From contig JAGCUP010000198.1 of the NCBI GenBank assembly GCA_017962765.1, positions 1 to 43,642 on the forward strand: a DNA stretch of 43,642 bases, written 5' to 3'. The number at the start of each line of letters is the position of its first letter. Position 1 is the first letter of the stretch. This document shows positions 40,108 through 43,642 of this stretch, one piece after another. The notes beneath the pieces are model-generated. The model was given only the letters and a program-made list of their open reading frames with translations. It was not told where the DNA came from and ran no database searches. Source of the stretch: Muribaculaceae bacterium. Lineage in GTDB: Bacteria > Bacteroidota > Bacteroidia > Bacteroidales > Muribaculaceae. The translations under genes were made by a program, and so were the position numbers.

Positions 40108-40155
40108 AGTTAACGGGCAGATAGCTTTCTCTCCACCGCTATCTGCCCGTTAACT
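40108..40155. terminator. 18-bp perfect inverted repeat between porZ and dnaX
   Basis: AGTTAACGGGCAGATAGC (40108-40125) is perfectly complementary to the segment 40138-40155 around a 12-nt loop. It separates two convergent genes and can serve as a bidirectional terminator, though T-tracts are weak. Confidence 0.7.
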
Positions 40156-40191
40156 TGTTGATTGAGTTTCGATACGTCCTTGCCGTAAAAC

Positions 40192-41937
40192 TTAATTCAG
40201 TGTGAGGTCAAGGTCTTTGACCATGGTAGCAAACTCGGGGGCACGCTTCATGAGGTCCTCGACGATTTCTCGGTCGGTCATCGCCGTGGGCTTTACTGCG
40301 CCTTCGTTGATTTTTACCTCGAGGGCCAGCATATCGTTGTTCACCTCGTCACGCAGGAAGGCAAGCAGCGATGCCATATTGGTCTCCATCACTTGCACTT
40401 GCGCCGGGCTCTCGACCATGACACGGTAGGTGACGTCGTCGATGCGCTCGGGAAGGCCGTTGCGCAGGCACGAGAGCAGCAGCTGTTCGCGCGGATGCGC
40501 TTCGATATATTTCTTCCAGGCGCGGTGCAAGTCGTCGGGGGTGAAGGGAGCCTCGCGGTGAGGCGACTTAGGCTGTGGTGCAGCAGCCGGCTGCGACGGG
40601 GCGGGGGAGGCCGACGAGGCGGACGGCCGGTTCACCATAATGCGTGCCGTGGCACGAGGCACTGCCGGCGCCGGCGCTTGCGGAGCAGGAGCGGCCTGCG
40701 GTGCGGGTGCCGGTTGGGCCTGCACAGGTGCCGCGGTAGCTTGTGGTTGCGCAGGTGCCGGTTGGGCCTTAGCGGCGGGTGTCGCAGTAGCCGGTGCCAC
40801 TTTTTTCAAGGCAGGCTGTTGCGCTTGCTGCAGTGGAGTAGGGGAGAGGAGCTGACATAATTTTATCAGGGTGAGCTCGACGAGGAATTGCTTGTTGGTG
40901 GCCGTGCGGTAGTTGAGGTCGCACGTGTTGCACAGGTCGAGGGCACGGTAGTAGAACGCCGGGGCAAACCGTTTGGCTTGTTCCACATGGCGGTGCGCCA
41001 CATCGTCGTTCATCTCAAGCAACACGGCAGTAGCCGGCGTGAGGGCCACCATGAGGTCGCGCAGGTGCTGGGCCAGGCCGTTGATGAAGAACTGCGAATC
41101 GAAGCCCTTGTCGCGAATTTCCTTATAGATGAGCAAGGCCTGCGGCACGTCACCCGTTAGGAACGTGTCGTCGAGGCGGAAGTAGTAGTCATGGTCGAGC
41201 ACATTGAGATTCTCGAGCGCGCTCTGGTAGGTGATATGGCCGCCGCTGCTGGCCGCCACCTGGTCGAAAATCGAGAGGGCGTCGCGCATGGCGCCGTCGG
41301 CCTTCTGGGCGATGACGTTGAGGGCCGCGCTTTCGGCCTCTATGCCCTGGTCGGTGGCGACACGCTCAAGTTGTTCGACGATGTCGGGCACGGTGATGCG
41401 CGCGAAGTCATAGATTTGGCAGCGCGACAGGATGGTGGGGATAATCTTCTGTTTCTCGGTCGTGGCCAGGATGAAGATGGCATATTCGGGCGGCTCCTCC
41501 AGCGTCTTGAGGAAGGCGTTGAAGGCCGCGTTCGACAGCATGTGCACCTCATCGATGATAAACACGCGGTAGCGTCGCTCCTGCGGCGGAATCTGCACCT
41601 GCTTGATGACGGTGTGGATGTCTTCCACGCTGTTGTTGCTCGCCGCGTCGAGCTCCATGATGTTATAGCTGCGCTGTTCGTTGAAGGCCGCGCACGACTC
41701 GCACTCGTTGCAAGGCTCGCCGTCGCCCTTCGGGTGCTGGCAGTTGATGGCCTTGGCAAAGATGCGCGCGCACGTCGTTTTTCCCACGCCGCGCGGGCCG
41801 CAGAACAGGTAGGCGTGCGCCAGTCGCTGGCTGGCGATGGCGGTCTTGAGGGTGTGGGTGAGGGCGCGCTGGCCCACCACGGTGTCGAATGTCGTCGGCC
41901 TGTACTTGCGTGCCGACACGATATATTTTTCGCTCAT
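40192..41937 (-). CDS. dnaX: DNA polymerase III subunit gamma/tau
   Basis: 581 residues from the ATG at 41937 (MSEKYIVSARKYRPTTFDTVVGQ); a GTG at 41973 is upstream of the predicted transcript start and is rejected. The clamp-loader AAA+ core shows Walker A GPRGVGKTTCARIFA, four zinc-binding cysteines in CQHPKGDGEPCNECESC, Walker B VFIIDEVHML and sensor ILATTEKQKIIPTILSRCQ. After about residue 360 a proline/alanine/glutamine-rich linker leads to a C-terminal domain beginning FTPDDLHRAWKKYIEAHPRE. The protein holds the polymerase and loads the sliding clamp at the fork. A TAACTTTG box lies upstream. Confidence 0.96.
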   Translation of the reverse strand: MSEKYIVSARKYRPTTFDTVVGQRALTHTLKTAIASQRLAHAYLFCGPRGVGKTTCARIFAKAINCQHPKGDGEPCNECESCAAFNEQRSYNIMELDAASNNSVEDIHTVIKQVQIPPQERRYRVFIIDEVHMLSNAAFNAFLKTLEEPPEYAIFILATTEKQKIIPTILSRCQIYDFARITVPDIVEQLERVATDQGIEAESAALNVIAQKADGAMRDALSIFDQVAASSGGHITYQSALENLNVLDHDYYFRLDDTFLTGDVPQALLIYKEIRDKGFDSQFFINGLAQHLRDLMVALTPATAVLLEMNDDVAHRHVEQAKRFAPAFYYRALDLCNTCDLNYRTATNKQFLVELTLIKLCQLLSPTPLQQAQQPALKKVAPATATPAAKAQPAPAQPQATAAPVQAQPAPAPQAAPAPQAPAPAVPRATARIMVNRPSASSASPAPSQPAAAPQPKSPHREAPFTPDDLHRAWKKYIEAHPREQLLLSCLRNGLPERIDDVTYRVMVESPAQVQVMETNMASLLAFLRDEVNNDMLALEVKINEGAVKPTAMTDREIVEDLMKRAPEFATMVKDLDLTLN

Positions 41938-41974
41938 CGGAGTAATGAAATTATCTGGGTGAAAGTTCAGCACA

Positions 41975-42006
41975 CAAAGTTACAACTTTCCCGCGTTCCA
42001 CGCAAA
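41975..42006 (-). promoter_or_regulatory. Bacteroidota-type promoter of dnaX
   Basis: On the minus strand, TTTG (42003-42006), a 20-bp spacer and TAACTTTG (41975-41982). The predicted transcript start, near 41967, supports the ATG at 41937. Confidence 0.7.
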
Positions 42007-42178
42007 TTTTTCTCGCCAACTCACAGACAAGACATAAGAACAAAAGTCTTCACAAAAACAAAAGGCTTTGAGATTTTTCCCATACGAATTCATGTGCTGC
42101 CAGCAGGCAAAAAAGTTCGATTTAAGCCTCAAAAGCCTCATACAATCGCAGTAATAACAAAAAAATATAGGGAAATGC

Positions 42179-42208
42179 TTGGTGGTTTAAAAAAATGTTG
42201 TACCTTTG
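42179..42208 (+). promoter_or_regulatory. Bacteroidota-type promoter of tRNA-Lys
   Basis: TTG at 42179-42181, a 19-bp spacer and TACCTTTG at 42201-42208, about 40 bp before the tRNA. Confidence 0.65.
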
Positions 42209-42246
42209 CAGCCGGAATTTAAAAAACACCTATGTGTTTGCACGAT

Positions 42247-42319
42247 GACTCCGTGGCTCAGTTGGTAGAGCAACTGACTCTTAATCAGTGGGTCGTGGGT
42301 TCGAGCCCCACCGGGGTCA
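42247..42319 (+). tRNA. tRNA-Lys (anticodon CTT)
   Basis: A 73-nt cloverleaf. The acceptor stem pairs GACTCCG with CGGGGTC through one T-G wobble; the D stem is GCTC/GAGC, the anticodon stem ACTGA/TCAGT and the T stem GTGGG/CCCAC with loop TTCGAGC. The anticodon loop CTCTTAA carries CTT at 42280-42282, reading AAG. CCA is not encoded. Confidence 0.95.
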
Positions 42320-42322
42320 CAA

Positions 42323-42360
42323 GAAAAAAGCCAATGGCAACAGCGCCATCGGCTTTTTTC
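42323..42360 (+). terminator. intrinsic terminator after tRNA-Lys
   Basis: GAAAAAAGCC at 42323-42332 pairs with GGCTTTTTTC at 42351-42360, with an inner ATGGC/GCCAT extension. It begins directly after the tRNA. Confidence 0.85.
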
Positions 42361-42442
42361 TTTTAGCAACATACGCCACAACCTTTATCGATTCGTTTCG
42401 CGGCGGGCGCGGTTTTTCTGTTGTAGAAATTTAGGAGTGCCC

Positions 42443-42946
42443 TTATTCCTTAGCTCGCAACAGGTAGGCGCATTTTAGCCAATGCATTAATTGGTGTGAT
42501 GTTTCGTATTTGCTCCACCCACTATATGTGTAACCTAAAGAAATCCAAATCACATCGTAATCGTCATTCTTGTAAAACAATATCATTCTGCCAATAATGT
42601 CGTCATTGTCATTATCAAACCAAACGACATCGTTTGCTAATTTCCCCTTTCGTAGCAGCAACAAACGTTTTGACAATGATTTTGAATCGTATGGCATTTC
42701 CCCAATATAGGTTAACTCTTGAATGGTCTCCACTATTGTGCGGATTGAATCGGTCTCTTTTATGAGCGCACAACCTATTTTGTGCATATCAAAGGTTTCT
42801 CGCGTAATGTTTATTGGCGTATAAACATAGAGACACTCTTCAATTAATATGCTATCAGGAAGATTGCCATCAAAGTCAACACCCTTGCCGCTAACGTACA
42901 ACGATGTCACCATTAAAAGGATTGTGATGTAAATCTTATTTGCCAT
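42443..42946 (-). CDS. hypothetical exported protein, candidate immunity protein
   Basis: 167 residues from the ATG at 42946 (MANKIYITILLMVTSLYVSG). A TTG in frame at 42958 is less likely. The first 20-22 residues look like a signal peptide. The remainder is polar, about 145 residues, with repeated acidic and aromatic positions (NDNDDIIGRMILFYKNDDYDVIWISLGY); no known family is recognised. The start overlaps the end of the RHS gene by 11 bp, so the two are translationally coupled. Position directly after a polymorphic-toxin tip and low GC, as in that tip, make it a candidate immunity protein acting outside the cytoplasm (inference). It could equally be a leftover of an unrelated cassette. Confidence 0.75.
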   Translation of the reverse strand: MANKIYITILLMVTSLYVSGKGVDFDGNLPDSILIEECLYVYTPINITRETFDMHKIGCALIKETDSIRTIVETIQELTYIGEMPYDSKSLSKRLLLLRKGKLANDVVWFDNDNDDIIGRMILFYKNDDYDVIWISLGYTYSGWSKYETSHQLMHWLKCAYLLRAKE

Positions 42947-43642
42947 TTTTTTCAACAATTATGAGATCAGGGTCACTTGATAATGGATTGTCAACTGGCA
43001 TAAACGTGCCGAAGTGATTATCTCTTGTAACTTCTCCGTCCGACAATTTGCCTAATTTTCTTGCCACTTCTTGTTCTGAACCTGTTATAACCCTTCTGTC
43101 ATCTTTGTTACCATATTGAGCGTCCTTGGTTTCGTGATTACGCAAAGATTCTTCGGGATTTTGGTCATAATAAGCGGCATGATCTGCTTCATGACTAAGT
43201 AATTCCGCAGGGCTCAAGACATAAGTGTTATCAGTTATGACCGATGAGTATGGGGCCCAATTAATTGTGTTAGTTGATGCGTTAAAAAACGTTGTGTTTG
43301 CGCTTTCTTTGACATAATAGGTTTTGTCCGATTGTTCCAATATGTCAAGGTGATATGAAGAATTATGAATGTTCAAATAACAATAGGTTAAATTAAAATT
43401 GGCCATAAATTCTTTAGTTGACCCAGGCGCAAATTCAATTTTCATTCCTGTGGGGTCGGTGAAGCGGATGGGGTTGGCGGCGCAGAAGGCGGTGGGGCCG
43501 GTGGCGGGGTCGTCCTCGGCGAGGGGGTCGTGGGTGAGGAAGGCGCCGCGCGTGGGGTCGTAGGGCCGCGCGCCGAAGTCGTAGAGGTCGAGGCGGTTGA
43601 AGCGGTCGAGCTCCTTGGAGGTGTACTTGAGGGGCTGGATGC
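42936..43642 (-). CDS. RHS repeat-associated core protein, C-terminal end with metallopeptidase-like toxin domain (5' end outside window)
   Basis: The frame is open to the right edge. An ATG at 43445 has been taken as a start, but 65 further codons upstream are in frame and coding: KELDRFNRLDLYDFGARPYD, then HDPLAED, and FCAANPIRFTDPTG just before the M. This is the RHS repeat-associated core. After DPTG the protein changes abruptly to an AT-rich tip of 169 residues. That tip carries SHEADHAAY, a zinc HExxH motif (H85, E86, H89 counted from the M), and E124/E126 in GSEQEVARKLG, where a third ligand would lie. The tip resembles M91-like metallopeptidase toxins and is probably delivered to rivals (inference). 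The candidate immunity gene overlaps its end by 11 bp. Confidence 0.82.
   Translation of the reverse strand, partial: IQPLKYTSKELDRFNRLDLYDFGARPYDPTRGAFLTHDPLAEDDPATGPTAFCAANPIRFTDPTGMKIEFAPGSTKEFMANFNLTYCYLNIHNSSYHLDILEQSDKTYYVKESANTTFFNASTNTINWAPYSSVITDNTYVLSPAELLSHEADHAAYYDQNPEESLRNHETKDAQYGNKDDRRVITGSEQEVARKLGKLSDGEVTRDNHFGTFMPVDNPLSSDPDLIIVEKNGK

Noticed and set aside
42187..42381. A 64-codon minus-strand frame over the tRNA region
   Set aside because: It is antisense to tRNA-Lys and its terminator, and carries the CDPGGARTHDPLIKSQ string known from spurious translations of tRNA genes.
43443..43445. ATG as the start of a 169-residue protein
   Set aside because: Sixty-five upstream codons are in frame and encode RHS core sequence, so this is an internal methionine.

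Overview
The window looks like chromosomal DNA from a gut Bacteroidales bacterium, most likely of the Muribaculaceae/S24-7 type (family assignment is inference). Evidence: recurring Bacteroidota promoters (TTTG, about 19 bp, TAnnTTTG), a MurF-alanine racemase fusion, GSCFA, DUF4491 and DUF2027-Smr proteins, a PorZ-like type IX secretion (T9SS) protein, reverse rubrerythrin, and dockerin-like tails on secreted proteins.

Layout. 1-2.9 kb: a 5'-truncated DUF805 protein, a DUF4491 protein and three tandem paralogues joining a GYF_2 domain to a CD225/dispanin membrane domain through Q/P-rich linkers. 3.0-8.5 kb: GSCFA protein, MurF-Alr and an M13 metallopeptidase, ending at a strong terminator. 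8.6-14.1 kb (minus): a four-gene operon with a DUF3298 secreted protein at each end around a GH10-like secreted hydrolase and a DUF2027-Smr protein. 14.3 kb: rubrerythrin. 14.9-17.9 kb (minus): a WbqC protein and topA. 18.0-21.1 kb: an AT-richer island with inverted repeats and a three-gene type II restriction-modification system (two DpnII-operon-like methylases around an endonuclease that does not look like DpnII). 21.2-24.4 kb (minus): RecD-like helicase, threonine dehydrogenase, FNT channel. 24.5 kb: DUF486 protein. 24.9-33.4 kb (minus): a ybeY-mnmG-apt-uvrC-ribH operon followed by a receiver/PPDK_N protein and a DUF2007 protein. 33.8-35.3 kb: nfeD and an SPFH gene behind a consensus sigma-54 promoter. 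35.6-40.1 kb: dockerin-tailed secreted protein and porZ. 40.2-41.9 kb (minus): dnaX. 42.2 kb: tRNA-Lys(CTT). 42.4-43.6 kb (minus): the 3' end of an RHS gene with a metallopeptidase-like tip and a downstream candidate immunity gene.

The most striking signals outside the genes are two ParB-binding parS sites: a perfect 16-bp consensus palindrome inside uvrC (30198-30213) and a near-perfect copy between apt and mnmG (31107-31122). They suggest this segment nucleates the chromosome-partition complex and lies near oriC. The restriction-modification island and the RHS tip are the clearest signs of horizontal transfer. Several promoters also fix start codons, because alternative upstream starts (ybeY, FNT, dnaX) would lie outside the predicted transcript.
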